Shown here piece after piece: positions 34,023 through 43,702 of a stretch of 64,000 nucleotides of DNA. The DNA comes from an uncultured Spirochaetales bacterium. Its GTDB lineage: Bacteria > Spirochaetota > Spirochaetia > Sphaerochaetales > Sphaerochaetaceae. The notes beneath the pieces were generated by a model that did no database searches, was not told the origin of the DNA, and saw only the letters and a list, made by a program, of their open reading frames with translations. The stretch lies in assembly GCA_949283305.1 (NCBI GenBank), contig CASDRU010000010.1, positions 1 to 64,000 on the forward strand, in the 5' to 3' direction. Both the position numbers and the translations under genes were made by a program. Within the stretch, counting starts at the first letter, position 1; every line of letters starts with the position of its first letter.

Positions 34023-36944
34023 ATGTACCTGCTTGATGAGACCTGGCTTCCGTTTTCAAACCTGATGCTGAAGCATATTTACAACGTTCTTCTTATCTGC
34101 TCGGATTACGACCGTTTCACTTTAGAAGAGGATGGAAGGGTTGAGGAAGAGCTGTATAAGGAATACACCCAGCTCGGACTTTCAAATCCTCCGAAGATAA
34201 GCCACACAAACAACCCAGATGAGGCGCTCAGCATGATAAACCGGCTGAATTTCGACCTTGTCATCACGATGCTTGACCTTGAGAGCAACAAGGTTGAAAA
34301 GCTTGCAGAAGAGATAAAGAAGATAAAGTATTCAATGCCCATAATCGCACTCTCTCCAAGCCCGGATCACAGAAAAGCAAGGGTCCTTAAAGGAGAGAAC
34401 TGTCCATACATAGACTATCTTTTCTACTGGCAGGGAAACGCATCCCTTTTCCTTGCAATGATAAAGCTGATTGAAGACAGGATGAACATCGAGCATGATA
34501 CGAAGGAAGCGGATGTCCAGGTCATAATCCTTGTAGAGGATTCTGTCAGATTCATAAGCAGCTATCTTCCTCAGATGTATACATGCCTCATCCAGCAGAA
34601 CAGATCGAGCATACTCGAGGCCCTGAATGAATGGGGAAAAACTCTAAGAATGAGAGGAAGACCGAAGATTGTTCTTGCAAGGACATACAAAGAGGCTTCA
34701 GATCTCTTTTACCGCTACAGGGAAAACATTCTCGGAGTCATTGCGGATGTCTCCTTCCCCTCAGAAAAAGGAAAGGAGAAAGCTGGAATAGAACTCTTGA
34801 AGGAAATAAAGAACGTTGACAAGGAAATACCGGTCCTCATCCAGTCGCGCGACATCAGATACAAAGAGGAGGCTGAAGAAAACGGAGCGGATTTCCTCTA
34901 TAAGCTTTCAGAGACACTGCTTCAGGATCTCTCATATCATTTCATAAAGCGCTATAATTTCGGTCCTTTCAATGTAATAGATCCAGATACAGGCAAGAGT
35001 GTCGCGACAGCCGACACGATGAGGGGAGTCCAGAATCTGATAAAGACAATGGACATCAGGTCCTTTGTCTACCACTCGAGAAGGAACGATTTCTCCCGCT
35101 GGCTCAGAGCCCAGAGCCTCTACCGCCTTGCCGGCATGATAAAAGGCATCAATTTAAATGACAGGGAGAGTGCTGAAGAAACAAGGGAAAAGCTTTACAG
35201 GACGATAAGGGACTACAGGCTCCGCCGTGCACGTGGAGTAATCGCTGAGTTCTCCCTCTCCCGCTATGACGAGACGCTTCACTTTTCAAGGATAGGAAAA
35301 GGAAGCATGGGAGGAAAGGGACGGGGACTTGCATTTTTATCCCTTGAGATGCTCTCCTCTTCCCTTGCAGAAAAATATGATTCTGTGAATCTTTCGATTC
35401 CCCGCACTGTCGTTATAACCACAGAGCTTTTTGACACATTCATGGAGGAAAACAATCTCAAAGGTCTGCAGTTCTGTGAAGAAAGCGATGAGGATATCCT
35501 CCGTCTTTTCCTCTCAAAGAAGATACCGGACGAGCTGAAGGAAGACCTTGTTGAGATACTCAAGGTGACCACAGATCCTCTTTCAATAAGATCCTCCTCC
35601 CTTCTTGAGGACTCACATTTCCATCCTTTTGCCGGAGTATATGAGACATGCATGCTGAGCAACAGAGGAAGTTTCTCTTCTCGTCTTGAAGCTCTTGAGA
35701 TGGCAATAAAGACTGTGTGGGCAAGCACATATTTTTCAAGGGCAAGAGTATATCTGAAAAGCACTGACCACACTCTTGAAGAGGAGAAGATGGCTGTAAT
35801 AATCCAGCAGATCACAGGATCAGCCCATTCCTCTTTATTCTTTCCTTCAATATCCGGGGTGGCCAGGAGCCTCAATTACTACCCCGCTCCCGGACAGGAA
35901 ATGGAGGATGGGGTCGGTCTTCTCTCCTTCGGCTTCGGCAAGATGATTGTGGATGAAGGAACAGGTTTCCGTTTCTGCCCGGCAAAACCAAAAAAACCGA
36001 GCATGAACCTGAGCGGAACTGAGATATCTCCCCAGTCCTCTTTCTATGCCCTGGACCTCTCAGGGACCTTTGATCCTGCATCTGATATAGACAACCTGAA
36101 AAGAATAAAGATAGAAGAGGCATATGAGAAATATCCTGAGGCCTTGAAGAACATAGCCTCCTCTTTCGATCCTTCAGGTTTCATGAGAGAATGCGTTGAC
36201 AAAAATTCTGTCAACATGCTCACCTTCAACGGAATTCTGAAATACGGGAGCCTTCCCCTGGCAAAGATAGTAAACGATATTCTCAAGCTCGGAGAAAAGG
36301 CAATGGCAGAGCCCGTTGAGATTGAGTTTGCTGTAAACACACAGAGCGAGAATCCTGAGTTCACAATCCTTCAGTTAAGGCCGATTTCTGAGCTGACAAA
36401 GGAGTCCAGCATAGAAGTCAGGGAGGAAGAAAAAGAAGGGGCTATCATATTCTCAGACATGGTAATGGGGAACGGGAGCATTGAGAACATTAGGGATATT
36501 GTCACAATAGATCCGCATCTTTTCAAGGCAAAGGACATGGCCATGATGGCTTCTGAGCTCAGGCATTTCAATTCAAAAATAGGATCTGACTACATTCTCA
36601 TAACCGCAGGTCGCCTTGGCTCATCAGACCCGTGGCTTGGAATCCCGTGCTCATGGTCAGATATAAGCAACGCCCGTGTGATTGCAGAGGCAAGCGTTGC
36701 CGATGTTGTTGCAGAGCCGAGCCAGGGAACACACTTTTTCCAGAACATGACCAGTTTAGGGGCGATATATCTCACTGTACAGGGAAACAGGGGGAGAAGT
36801 TTTGTTGATTTCAGGAAGCTTGAAAGCATGAATGTGATTGAAAGAAGCTCTCACTTTATGCATATTAAATCTGATGAACCGCTGATTGTAAAAGTAGACG
36901 GGAAAAACCAGATGGCAGTTGTGAAGGAGGAAAAAGATGCTTAG
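34023..36944 (+). CDS. Tandem receiver-like domains fused to a PEP synthase-type ATP-grasp domain
   Basis: 973 residues. Residues about 15-145 form a degenerate receiver-like fold (VLLICSDYDR...LVITMLDLES...MPIIALSPS). Residues about 165-300 form a second with the classic pocket: ILVEDS, GVIADVSFP as the phospho-acceptor region, and VLIQSRD. From about 420 the protein matches the PEP/pyruvate-binding domain of PEP synthase and pyruvate phosphate dikinase (GSMGGKGRGLAFL, PLSIRSSSLLEDSHFHPFAGVYETCML, ILQLRPI near 785). The TGGxTSH phosphohistidine domain and the PEP-binding barrel are missing, so full PEP synthase chemistry is not expected. It may act as a regulator or a phosphotransfer protein. 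It overlaps the alcohol dehydrogenase gene by 8 bases and is probably co-translated with it. Confidence 0.8.
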   Translation: MYLLDETWLPFSNLMLKHIYNVLLICSDYDRFTLEEDGRVEEELYKEYTQLGLSNPPKISHTNNPDEALSMINRLNFDLVITMLDLESNKVEKLAEEIKKIKYSMPIIALSPSPDHRKARVLKGENCPYIDYLFYWQGNASLFLAMIKLIEDRMNIEHDTKEADVQVIILVEDSVRFISSYLPQMYTCLIQQNRSSILEALNEWGKTLRMRGRPKIVLARTYKEASDLFYRYRENILGVIADVSFPSEKGKEKAGIELLKEIKNVDKEIPVLIQSRDIRYKEEAEENGADFLYKLSETLLQDLSYHFIKRYNFGPFNVIDPDTGKSVATADTMRGVQNLIKTMDIRSFVYHSRRNDFSRWLRAQSLYRLAGMIKGINLNDRESAEETREKLYRTIRDYRLRRARGVIAEFSLSRYDETLHFSRIGKGSMGGKGRGLAFLSLEMLSSSLAEKYDSVNLSIPRTVVITTELFDTFMEENNLKGLQFCEESDEDILRLFLSKKIPDELKEDLVEILKVTTDPLSIRSSSLLEDSHFHPFAGVYETCMLSNRGSFSSRLEALEMAIKTVWASTYFSRARVYLKSTDHTLEEEKMAVIIQQITGSAHSSLFFPSISGVARSLNYYPAPGQEMEDGVGLLSFGFGKMIVDEGTGFRFCPAKPKKPSMNLSGTEISPQSSFYALDLSGTFDPASDIDNLKRIKIEEAYEKYPEALKNIASSFDPSGFMRECVDKNSVNMLTFNGILKYGSLPLAKIVNDILKLGEKAMAEPVEIEFAVNTQSENPEFTILQLRPISELTKESSIEVREEEKEGAIIFSDMVMGNGSIENIRDIVTIDPHLFKAKDMAMMASELRHFNSKIGSDYILITAGRLGSSDPWLGIPCSWSDISNARVIAEASVADVVAEPSQGTHFFQNMTSLGAIYLTVQGNRGRSFVDFRKLESMNVIERSSHFMHIKSDEPLIVKVDGKNQMAVVKEEKDA

Positions 36945-38112
36945 CCCATATTACACCCCAACCCGCGTCACATTCGGAGAGAATGCAGAAGAGAATGTCG
37001 GAAAGGAAATAAAGAGAGAGAAGGCAAAATGCGTCCTCATACACTATGGAAGTAGCAGGACAGAGAAATCAGGACTTCTTGATAAAATCAGGAGTCTTAT
37101 TGAAAAAGAAGGCATAAAGACAGTGTGTCTTGGCGGAGTGAAACCGAATCCGAGGCTTTCCCTTGTAAGGACAGGCATAGAGCTTGCGAAAAAAGAGGGT
37201 GTGGATTTCATTCTTGCACTCGGAGGCGGATCTGTAATAGACAGTGCAAAGGCAATCGGATACGGACTATATAACAGCAACATCGATGTGTGGGATATCT
37301 ATGACAAGAAGGCAGAGGCTGAAGGCTGCACCCCTCTCGGAGTCATCCTCACACTCTCTGCAACAGGAAGCGAGATGAGCGACAGCTCTGTCATAACAAA
37401 TGAAGATGGAGGGCTCAAGAGAGGATACAACAATGACAAAAGCCGTGCACGCTTTGCTCTTTTAAATCCAGTTCTCACATACACTGTTCCCCGCTATCAG
37501 ACAGAAGCTGGCTCTGTTGACATTGCAATGCACACAATCGAGCGCTTTTTTCACGCCGGAGAGGGAATAAGCATCACAGACGAAATTGCAGGAGCACTTG
37601 TGAAGAACGTTTTCGAAAAGGCCATGATCTGCATTGACGATCCGGAGAACTATGAGGCGAGAGCAAGCCTCATGTGGGCATCATCCATTTCCCATAACGG
37701 ACTCATGGCTGTTGGAAATGACCAGAGAGGAGACTGGGCATGCCACAATATGGAGCATGAGCTTTCAGGCATGTTCGATATTGCGCACGGTGCGGGACTG
37801 GCAATCCTCTTTCCTCACTGGAGCCGCTATGTGTATAAGGAAAACCCGGAGCGCTTTGCTCTCTTGGGCAAGCTGGTGTTCGGCATTGAAGAAAAAGGTG
37901 AAGAAGGCGCACTGAAGACAATCGCGGCCTTTGAGAATGTATTCAAAGCCCTTGAGATGCCTCTTTCCTTAAAGGATGCAGGAATAAGCGCAAGCGATGA
38001 ACAGATTGATGAGATGGTCTGGAAAGCAACACTTGGGCACAGGAGAACACTCGGAGCATTCAAGATGCTTTCAGATGATGACATGAGAGCAATCTTCAAA
38101 GCAGCAAGATGA
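36937..38112 (+). CDS. Iron-containing alcohol dehydrogenase (YqhD/BdhA type)
   Basis: 391 residues, group III alcohol dehydrogenase. It reduces aldehydes with NAD(P)H to regenerate cofactor in fermentation. Nucleotide-binding GGGS (97-100) is followed by metal ligands corresponding to Asp195, His199, His270 and His284 (VDIAMH, CHNMEHE, IAHGAG). The spacing agrees with E. coli YqhD. A GGAGG site lies in the end of the upstream gene, with an 8-base overlap. A terminator follows. Substrate range cannot be read from the sequence. Confidence 0.93.
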   Translation: MLSPYYTPTRVTFGENAEENVGKEIKREKAKCVLIHYGSSRTEKSGLLDKIRSLIEKEGIKTVCLGGVKPNPRLSLVRTGIELAKKEGVDFILALGGGSVIDSAKAIGYGLYNSNIDVWDIYDKKAEAEGCTPLGVILTLSATGSEMSDSSVITNEDGGLKRGYNNDKSRARFALLNPVLTYTVPRYQTEAGSVDIAMHTIERFFHAGEGISITDEIAGALVKNVFEKAMICIDDPENYEARASLMWASSISHNGLMAVGNDQRGDWACHNMEHELSGMFDIAHGAGLAILFPHWSRYVYKENPERFALLGKLVFGIEEKGEEGALKTIAAFENVFKALEMPLSLKDAGISASDEQIDEMVWKATLGHRRTLGAFKMLSDDDMRAIFKAAR

Positions 38113-38117
38113 AAACA

Positions 38118-38143
38118 GGGACCCGGGTGGGTCCCTTGCCTTT
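38118..38143. terminator. GC-rich hairpin terminator between convergent genes
   Basis: GGGACCC (38118-38124), GGGT loop, GGGTCCC (38129-38135). The T-tract is weak on the plus strand (TTGCCTTT) and better on the minus strand (TGTTTTC), so it may serve both the alcohol dehydrogenase and the PepSY gene. Confidence 0.7.
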
Positions 38144-38151
38144 ACATAACA

Positions 38152-38859
38152 TTATATTCTGTCTTTATCCCACTCAAGGAATCTTCCTGTTGCCGCATCG
38201 ATTTCAAACTCGTACTCATAGCGTCCGCTCCAGAGCTCTCCTTTGTAAACAAGGCGTCCGTCATCATACTCTTTATAGATGTACATGTCATCCTCTGATG
38301 CACCGTCAACCCTGCTCAGGACAAGAGAGACTGCTTCCTTCTCGCTTATTGAGGTGCTGCTCTGGCTTCTGTAGTTCTTCACGCTTTTTTTCACAACAGA
38401 AGAGTCTGCTGCGTTGATCTTATACTTGTAGTATGAAGAGGATGAAGAGAACTCGACTTCATAGACCATCTGCCCGTCATCGCTGTCAAGGTGCACTCTC
38501 TCGTTCCTGTAATCTTTGACACCTGCATCGCTGATAGCGGCAGAAAGCGCCTCTGAGCTTTCAATGTTCACATCATAGCCCCTCTTTCCCTTGTATGTCT
38601 CCCACTTTTTCTCAGAGATAAAGCCGTCAGAGATTTCTATCTCATACTCATATTCCTTATCTCCTGCTCTGAAAGAGACATCGTATACAAAAGTCCCGTC
38701 ATCCCTGTCTTTATGGCTTCTCAGCGCAGAGACAGAAGAAGAAGTGAGACCTGCATCGGATAAAGCAATATCCTCAGCTTCCTTCTTTGATATATCCTGA
38801 GCAAAAAGACTTGCTGTCAAAATCATCAATGCGAATACTAAAACCAAAATCTTTTTCAT
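38152..38859 (-). CDS. Exported protein with three PepSY-like repeats
   Basis: 235 residues. The signal peptide ends LTASLFA, with cleavage likely before Gln. Three PepSY-like units follow, each beginning with an ISKKEAEDIAL- or ISEKEAVSLVL-type helix and then a beta-rich part (VYDVSFRAGDKEYEYEIE, VYEVEFSSSSSYYKYKIN, VYKGELWSGRYEYEFEID). PepSY proteins modulate peptidases or act with envelope-stress two-component systems. It is downstream of, and in line with, the sensor kinase and regulator, with AAGGAG before its ATG and an 81-base gap that could hold its own promoter. It is likely a target or accessory of that system. Confidence 0.85.
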   Translation of the reverse strand: MKKILVLVFALMILTASLFAQDISKKEAEDIALSDAGLTSSSVSALRSHKDRDDGTFVYDVSFRAGDKEYEYEIEISDGFISEKKWETYKGKRGYDVNIESSEALSAAISDAGVKDYRNERVHLDSDDGQMVYEVEFSSSSSYYKYKINAADSSVVKKSVKNYRSQSSTSISEKEAVSLVLSRVDGASEDDMYIYKEYDDGRLVYKGELWSGRYEYEFEIDAATGRFLEWDKDRI

Positions 38860-38940
38860 CTGTATTTTCTCCTTTATTCTTTGTTTCTGATTAAAGCGTA
38901 AGACATGAAGATTAAAAGAAAATTAAAAGAAAGAATTTTT

Positions 38941-40281
38941 TCAGCTTTCTCTTCCTTCATCTTCAAGGATGAAATGGAAGGTGCTTCCCTTTTTCTCCGT
39001 GCTCTCGGCATAAACTGTAGCAGAAAGAGCTTTCGCTATCTCCTTCACAATCGCAAGGCCCAGCCCGCATCCTGAGCTTCCATCGCTTCTTGACTCATCC
39101 TCCTGATAGAAGCGGTCCCAGATCTTCTCAAGGCTTTCCTTCTTTATGCCCTTCCCGTTGTCCTCGACAGAAAGATGGATCTTGTTCTCCTCTTTTTCTA
39201 GGCGCAGAAGTACAAATCCCCCGGATGGAGTATAGGCAATTGCATTGTTCAGATAGTTCACTATCACACGCGTTATGAGGCCTGAATCTGAGAATGCAAG
39301 AATGTCATCGTCTATCTTCTTGATCATCCTTATGCCTTTTTTTCCTGCGCTTTCTTCAAGGGATGAGAAGACTGCGTCGGCAAGAAGAGATAAATTGAAG
39401 ACCTCCTTTTCCACTTTCATCCTTCCTCCGTCAGAGCGTGCAAGGGACAAAAGCTCTTCAACAAGGCGGTTCATCCTCACGGCCTGGCGGTTTATCGACT
39501 CAACAGATTCTCTGACTTTCTTCTCATCATCAAGGTGCCTCATTGCATATTCGCTTTCACCAAGAATCACAGCAAGGGGGGTCCTGAGCTCGTGGGAGGC
39601 ATCTGATGTGAACTGCTTCTCCTTTTTAAAGGAGGCTTCCCTCTTTTCAAGAACGGCATCGAATGCTGAAGCCATCTGGTGTATTTCATCCTTTCCATCC
39701 CCGAGTCCTATGCGCTCAGAAGGATCATTGCTTCTTGCGATTGTCTCTGCCTTTTTTACCGCCTCATCTGCAGGACGGAATGACCTTCTTACTATGATAT
39801 ATCCTCCGAAGACTGAAAGAAAGAGAATAATGGGGAGGACAATCAGGAAAAGAAGCTGCAGGGAGGAGAAGAATGAGCTTTCCACATAGCTTCTCATCAT
39901 CGCGCGGATCTCTATTCCCTCTGCGCCTCTTTCATCAAGAACATACCAGAGCGCTCCGTCTTTTTCCACCTGCCTCATTCTTCCCTCACTGAAGGGAACA
40001 GAAGGAAAGCGCTCATCATCCTCTCCAAGAAGATATGCACCGCTTTTGTCTTTTATTACAAGATATACCCCGTCATCAAAATAATCGATGCCGTCAAGAT
40101 ATACTTCTCCCCTTCTTATGCTTATGTCCTCAAGAGCATCGGAAATTGCATCCGAAAGATCATCTGAGGCCTCGCGGCGGAGGAAATAATCGCCAAAAGA
40201 GAGCGCAAGAGCAAGAAGAGCCAGTATGAGTATGCCCATCCAGATTGAATACCAGATTATAATGCGCTTTTTAATTGTCAT
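38941..40281 (-). CDS. Two-component sensor histidine kinase
   Basis: 446 residues. Membrane segments at about 7-29 and 140-165 enclose an extracytoplasmic sensor of about 110 acidic residues. Then come HAMP, HisKA with phospho-accepting His230 in ASHELRTP, and a HATPase_c domain with an N-box (VNYLNNAIAYTP), DNGKGI and GCGLGLAI. It should autophosphorylate and pass phosphate to the regulator encoded just upstream, with which it overlaps by 11 bases. The signal is unknown. The linked PepSY gene suggests an envelope signal. Confidence 0.95.
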   Translation of the reverse strand: MTIKKRIIIWYSIWMGILILALLALALSFGDYFLRREASDDLSDAISDALEDISIRRGEVYLDGIDYFDDGVYLVIKDKSGAYLLGEDDERFPSVPFSEGRMRQVEKDGALWYVLDERGAEGIEIRAMMRSYVESSFFSSLQLLFLIVLPIILFLSVFGGYIIVRRSFRPADEAVKKAETIARSNDPSERIGLGDGKDEIHQMASAFDAVLEKREASFKKEKQFTSDASHELRTPLAVILGESEYAMRHLDDEKKVRESVESINRQAVRMNRLVEELLSLARSDGGRMKVEKEVFNLSLLADAVFSSLEESAGKKGIRMIKKIDDDILAFSDSGLITRVIVNYLNNAIAYTPSGGFVLLRLEKEENKIHLSVEDNGKGIKKESLEKIWDRFYQEDESRSDGSSGCGLGLAIVKEIAKALSATVYAESTEKKGSTFHFILEDEGRES

Positions 40282-40954
40282 TTCCCCTCCTTCCGAAGAT
40301 ATAGCCGCTTCCGCGCACTGTGTGTATGAGCTTCAATTCAAATTCATCATCAATCTTCTTTCTCAGAAGCCTTATATAAACATCAACGACATTCGACTCT
40401 CCCTCATAATCCCAGTTCCATATGTGGCTTATGAAGCTTTCCCTACTGAGCACAGCTCCTTCATTGAGCATCATGTACTCCAAAATTGCATATTCCTTGC
40501 TGCTGAGGCTTATTTCCTTTCCTGCCCTTTTTACCCTGTGGCTTTTCATATCAAGCTCAAGGTCCTCTGTCCTCAATATGCTTGTATTCTTTTCTCCCGG
40601 ACGTCTCAATACCACCCGTATTCTCGCAAGCAGCTCTGAAAAGGAAAAAGGCTTCACTATATAGTCATCGGCTCCGCCGTCAAGCCCTGCAACCCTGTCT
40701 TCCACTCCGTCTCTTGCCGTAAGGAATATGACAGGAGTCTTTCCTCCGTTTTTCCTGTATCGCTCAAGCACCTCAAAGCCGGAAAGAAAAGGCATCATCA
40801 CATCAAGAAGGGCCACATCATATGTTGTGCTCTCCAAGTAATCCAGGGCATCCTTCCCGTTATATACACAGTCTGCCGCATATCCTTCGTCCTCAAGGTT
40901 CCTGAGGATAAGCCTGTTTAAATCCCTCTCATCTTCTGCAACAAGGATTCTCAT
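40271..40954 (-). CDS. OmpR-family response regulator
   Basis: 227 residues. The receiver domain has the acidic pair in VAEDERD, the phospho-accepting Asp51 in LLDVMMP, Thr in FLTARD and Lys in IVKPFSF. The C-terminal OmpR winged helix (about 128-225) includes SSKEYAILEYMMLNEGAVLSR and DVYIRLLRKKID...IHTVRGSGYIF. GGAGG lies 5 bases before the ATG. It is first in the operon with the kinase and probably the PepSY gene. Confidence 0.95.
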   Translation of the reverse strand: MRILVAEDERDLNRLILRNLEDEGYAADCVYNGKDALDYLESTTYDVALLDVMMPFLSGFEVLERYRKNGGKTPVIFLTARDGVEDRVAGLDGGADDYIVKPFSFSELLARIRVVLRRPGEKNTSILRTEDLELDMKSHRVKRAGKEISLSSKEYAILEYMMLNEGAVLSRESFISHIWNWDYEGESNVVDVYIRLLRKKIDDEFELKLIHTVRGSGYIFGRRGNDN

Positions 40955-41002
40955 TTTTTCCTCCGCATATATAATAATCGTGCAAGATTAAAGAAAAATG
41001 AA

Positions 41003-41030
41003 GAAAAAAAGCAGGAAAGCTATTCCTGCT
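41003..41030 (-). terminator. Terminator of the parE-parC-rluA operon
   Basis: On the minus strand AGCAGGAA, loop TAGCT, TTCCTGCT, then seven T. The rluA stop codon lies inside the loop. Confidence 0.88.
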
Positions 41031-41715
41031 CTGCATTCTTTTCAAAGTATTCCCACAGCCTGTCGTGCGGAACGGGGGCTTTTATCACGAGTCTTTCCTT
41101 CCTTACCGGATGGATGAAAGAAAGCGTCCTGGAGTGCAGGCATATCCCGCCGTCCCTGTTGCTTCTCTCTGCCCCGTATTTCAGGTCTCCTTTTATATGG
41201 ATTCCTTCAGCCTGAAGCTGGCTTCTTATCTGGTGATGGCGGCCTGTGAGGAGTGCAATTGACAAAAGCGTGTATCTGTCGCTTTTTGCAAGAACGCGGT
41301 AAACAAGCTCTGCCCTCTGGCTTCCCTTCACCTCCTTTTCATATGCACGGCTTTTATTGCTCCCGCTGTCACGTACAAGAAAGTGGACAAGCCTTCCTTC
41401 TTCCTTTTTTGGGCATCTGTCGGCAATGGCCCAGTATGTCTTGTCAACCTCTCCTTTTCTGAAGGCATCGTTCATACGGCTGAGGGCCTTCTCCGTCTTG
41501 CAGAAAAGCAGGCATCCGCTTGTCGGCCTGTCAAGGCGGTGAGGAAGACCAAGGTACACATTGCCGGGTTTGGAATATGTCTTCTTCAGATAAGTCTTGA
41601 CTTCATCGATAAGGCATATATCCCCGCTCTTGTCAGCCTGACTGAGTTCACCGCATCTTTTATTTATGACAATCAGGTGATTGTCTTCATAGAGTATCCT
41701 GTCTTTGTCAATCAT
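41020..41715 (-). CDS. RluA-family pseudouridine synthase
   Basis: 231 residues without an S4 domain, so the short RluA/TruC-like class. It isomerises uridine to pseudouridine in rRNA or tRNA. The catalytic motif is GLPHRLDRPTSG with Asp62, and LLTGRHHQIRSQL is the second family signature. The target site cannot be assigned. It overlaps parC by 8 bases and is last in a topoisomerase operon. Confidence 0.93.
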   Translation of the reverse strand: MIDKDRILYEDNHLIVINKRCGELSQADKSGDICLIDEVKTYLKKTYSKPGNVYLGLPHRLDRPTSGCLLFCKTEKALSRMNDAFRKGEVDKTYWAIADRCPKKEEGRLVHFLVRDSGSNKSRAYEKEVKGSQRAELVYRVLAKSDRYTLLSIALLTGRHHQIRSQLQAEGIHIKGDLKYGAERSNRDGGICLHSRTLSFIHPVRKERLVIKAPVPHDRLWEYFEKNAEQE

Positions 41716-43702
41716 CTGAGCTCTCGAAAAGATCCGGCGTTCCGTCCCCTGAAGGGCGCGTATCCTTTGTCTGACGGATAGCTATCTTCTCAATCTCCTT
41801 CGCCGTCAGGCGCACTCCCTGTCCCCCGCTTGATTTCTGAACACGGAAGTCTGCAAATCGCATTGTCTCCTCAAGCTGCTTGTAGCCCTTTCCGCTCTTG
41901 TACTGAAGGAAAATCACGGCAGAAGGATAGAGGGATATCTTCTTCACCTTCGCTCCTTCACTCTTTATTGTCGAGTAAAGCTTTCCTGTTGTGAAGGAAG
42001 GAATCATGAAGCGCTTTATGTAGCATATCCTCTTCTGGTCCAGACGGGATTTCTCGGTATATATGATTGTGAAGATCTCTTTGCTTATGATGTCCTTTTC
42101 CGCATAGTTGATGTAGAAAATGCCATCGGTTCCGATATATTCCTTATCGGAGACAACAGTCACACGGTATTCCCCGTTGTTCTTCATGTAGAAGATCCTG
42201 TCAAACGGAGAGACCTTCAGAAGGCTCTCGCCGGTTTTTATGTTCGTTCCGATGTATCCGGTTTCCTTATCGTAGCGGATATCCATGTTGCGGACTGCGA
42301 CCTGACGTGCTGAGAGGCTCTCAAAGCTGGATATTTCTGTCTTTCTGACTCTCTCGTCCTTTCCTATCATCTTGATAAGATCGTCAATGTAGCTTACAGC
42401 ATAGCGCTTGAGATGAGAAAGCTTGTTCTTGATGTCTGCAATTTCGGCGTTTATCTCCTCAATTTCCTTCCTGTTCTTCTCGATGTCAAAAAGAGAGATC
42501 CTTCTGATAGGAATTTTCAGAAGCCTTTCAATGTCATCTGAATCCAGCTCTCTTCCCCCGACTTCGTCAAGGAAGTTCTCAAAGCCTTTTATTATGGCCT
42601 CATTCACATCCTCAGCTGTCTTCTTGTTCTCAATTTCCTTATATATCCTCTCCTCGACAAAGATGCGCTCAAGAGTCCTTGCTCTGAGTTTTGCCTCCTG
42701 CTTTCCAAGCTCCACTTCAAGCTCTGCTTTAAGCACCTCCTGGATATGGCGGGCATGAAAGCGCACCTGCTCAGAAATCGGGACTATATGAGGAAGATTG
42801 TCTTTTATCACAAGAGGATTCACAGAGACCCTTATCTGGCAGTCCGTAGTTGCATAGAGCACGTCCACCATATCCTTTGAATATGTGTTTCTCTGCCAGT
42901 GAATGACAATCTGGGCTTTTTCTGCAGTAAGGTCCTCAATCCTGTCTATTTTAAGCTGTCCGTTCTTGTTCGCGCTCTGGATTGACTCTATCAGACGCTC
43001 GCTTGTGATGCCGTATGGAAGCTCCTCGATGACAAGTTCTTTGGGGTCTTCGGCATTCATCTTTGCTCTGATTGTCACCCTTCCTGTTCCGTCATTGTAT
43101 TCGCTCACATCCATTATCCCGCCGCCCGGGAAATCTGGGAAAAGCTCAAACTCCTCTCCCCTTATTGCCTTTTTCTGCGCCTCAAGGACCTCAATGATGT
43201 TATGAGGAAGTATTGTGGTTGCCATTCCTACGGCAATGCCCTGGGTTCCCTGAATAAGGACAACAGGTATCTTTGCGGGGAAAACCACCGGCTCCTTTGC
43301 CCTTCCGTCATAGGAGTCCACATACTCTGTGATCTCAGGCGAGTACAGAACCTTCTTTGCAAGAGGAAAGAGACGGCACTCGATATATCTTCCTGCGGCC
43401 GCCCCGTCGCCGGTGAGGAAATTCCCGTAGTTTCCCTGCCCTTCGACAAAGAGGTTTGCATTTACCAGATTCACAAGAGCTTCAGTAATCGAAGCATCTC
43501 CATGCGGATGATATGCCATCGTGGCACCGACAACTCCGGCAACCTTCATGAACTTGCCCTCATCCTTTTCAAGGAGAGTATGCAGTATTCTTCTCTGAAC
43601 GGGCTTGAGGCCGTCTGTTATCTCGGGAATGGCACGCTCTCTTATTACATATGATGCGTACTCCAAAAAGTTCTTCTTGTATAATTCCTCAGCGTGTGCC
43701 AT
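41708..43702 (-). CDS. parC: Topoisomerase IV-type subunit A
   Basis: 664 residues. Breakage-reunion subunit with catalytic Tyr106 in AAGRYIECRL, the winged helix ERAIPEITDGLKPVQRRIL, and YHPHGDASI in the quinolone-resistance region. It is much shorter than GyrA (about 800-900), and I see no QRRGGKG GyrA box in the C-terminal part, so decatenating topoisomerase IV rather than gyrase is favoured. The long coiled-coil segment near 330-470 is typical. TGATG coupling links it to parE upstream. Confidence 0.92.
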   Translation of the reverse strand: MAHAEELYKKNFLEYASYVIRERAIPEITDGLKPVQRRILHTLLEKDEGKFMKVAGVVGATMAYHPHGDASITEALVNLVNANLFVEGQGNYGNFLTGDGAAAGRYIECRLFPLAKKVLYSPEITEYVDSYDGRAKEPVVFPAKIPVVLIQGTQGIAVGMATTILPHNIIEVLEAQKKAIRGEEFELFPDFPGGGIMDVSEYNDGTGRVTIRAKMNAEDPKELVIEELPYGITSERLIESIQSANKNGQLKIDRIEDLTAEKAQIVIHWQRNTYSKDMVDVLYATTDCQIRVSVNPLVIKDNLPHIVPISEQVRFHARHIQEVLKAELEVELGKQEAKLRARTLERIFVEERIYKEIENKKTAEDVNEAIIKGFENFLDEVGGRELDSDDIERLLKIPIRRISLFDIEKNRKEIEEINAEIADIKNKLSHLKRYAVSYIDDLIKMIGKDERVRKTEISSFESLSARQVAVRNMDIRYDKETGYIGTNIKTGESLLKVSPFDRIFYMKNNGEYRVTVVSDKEYIGTDGIFYINYAEKDIISKEIFTIIYTEKSRLDQKRICYIKRFMIPSFTTGKLYSTIKSEGAKVKKISLYPSAVIFLQYKSGKGYKQLEETMRFADFRVQKSSGGQGVRLTAKEIEKIAIRQTKDTRPSGDGTPDLFESSDD

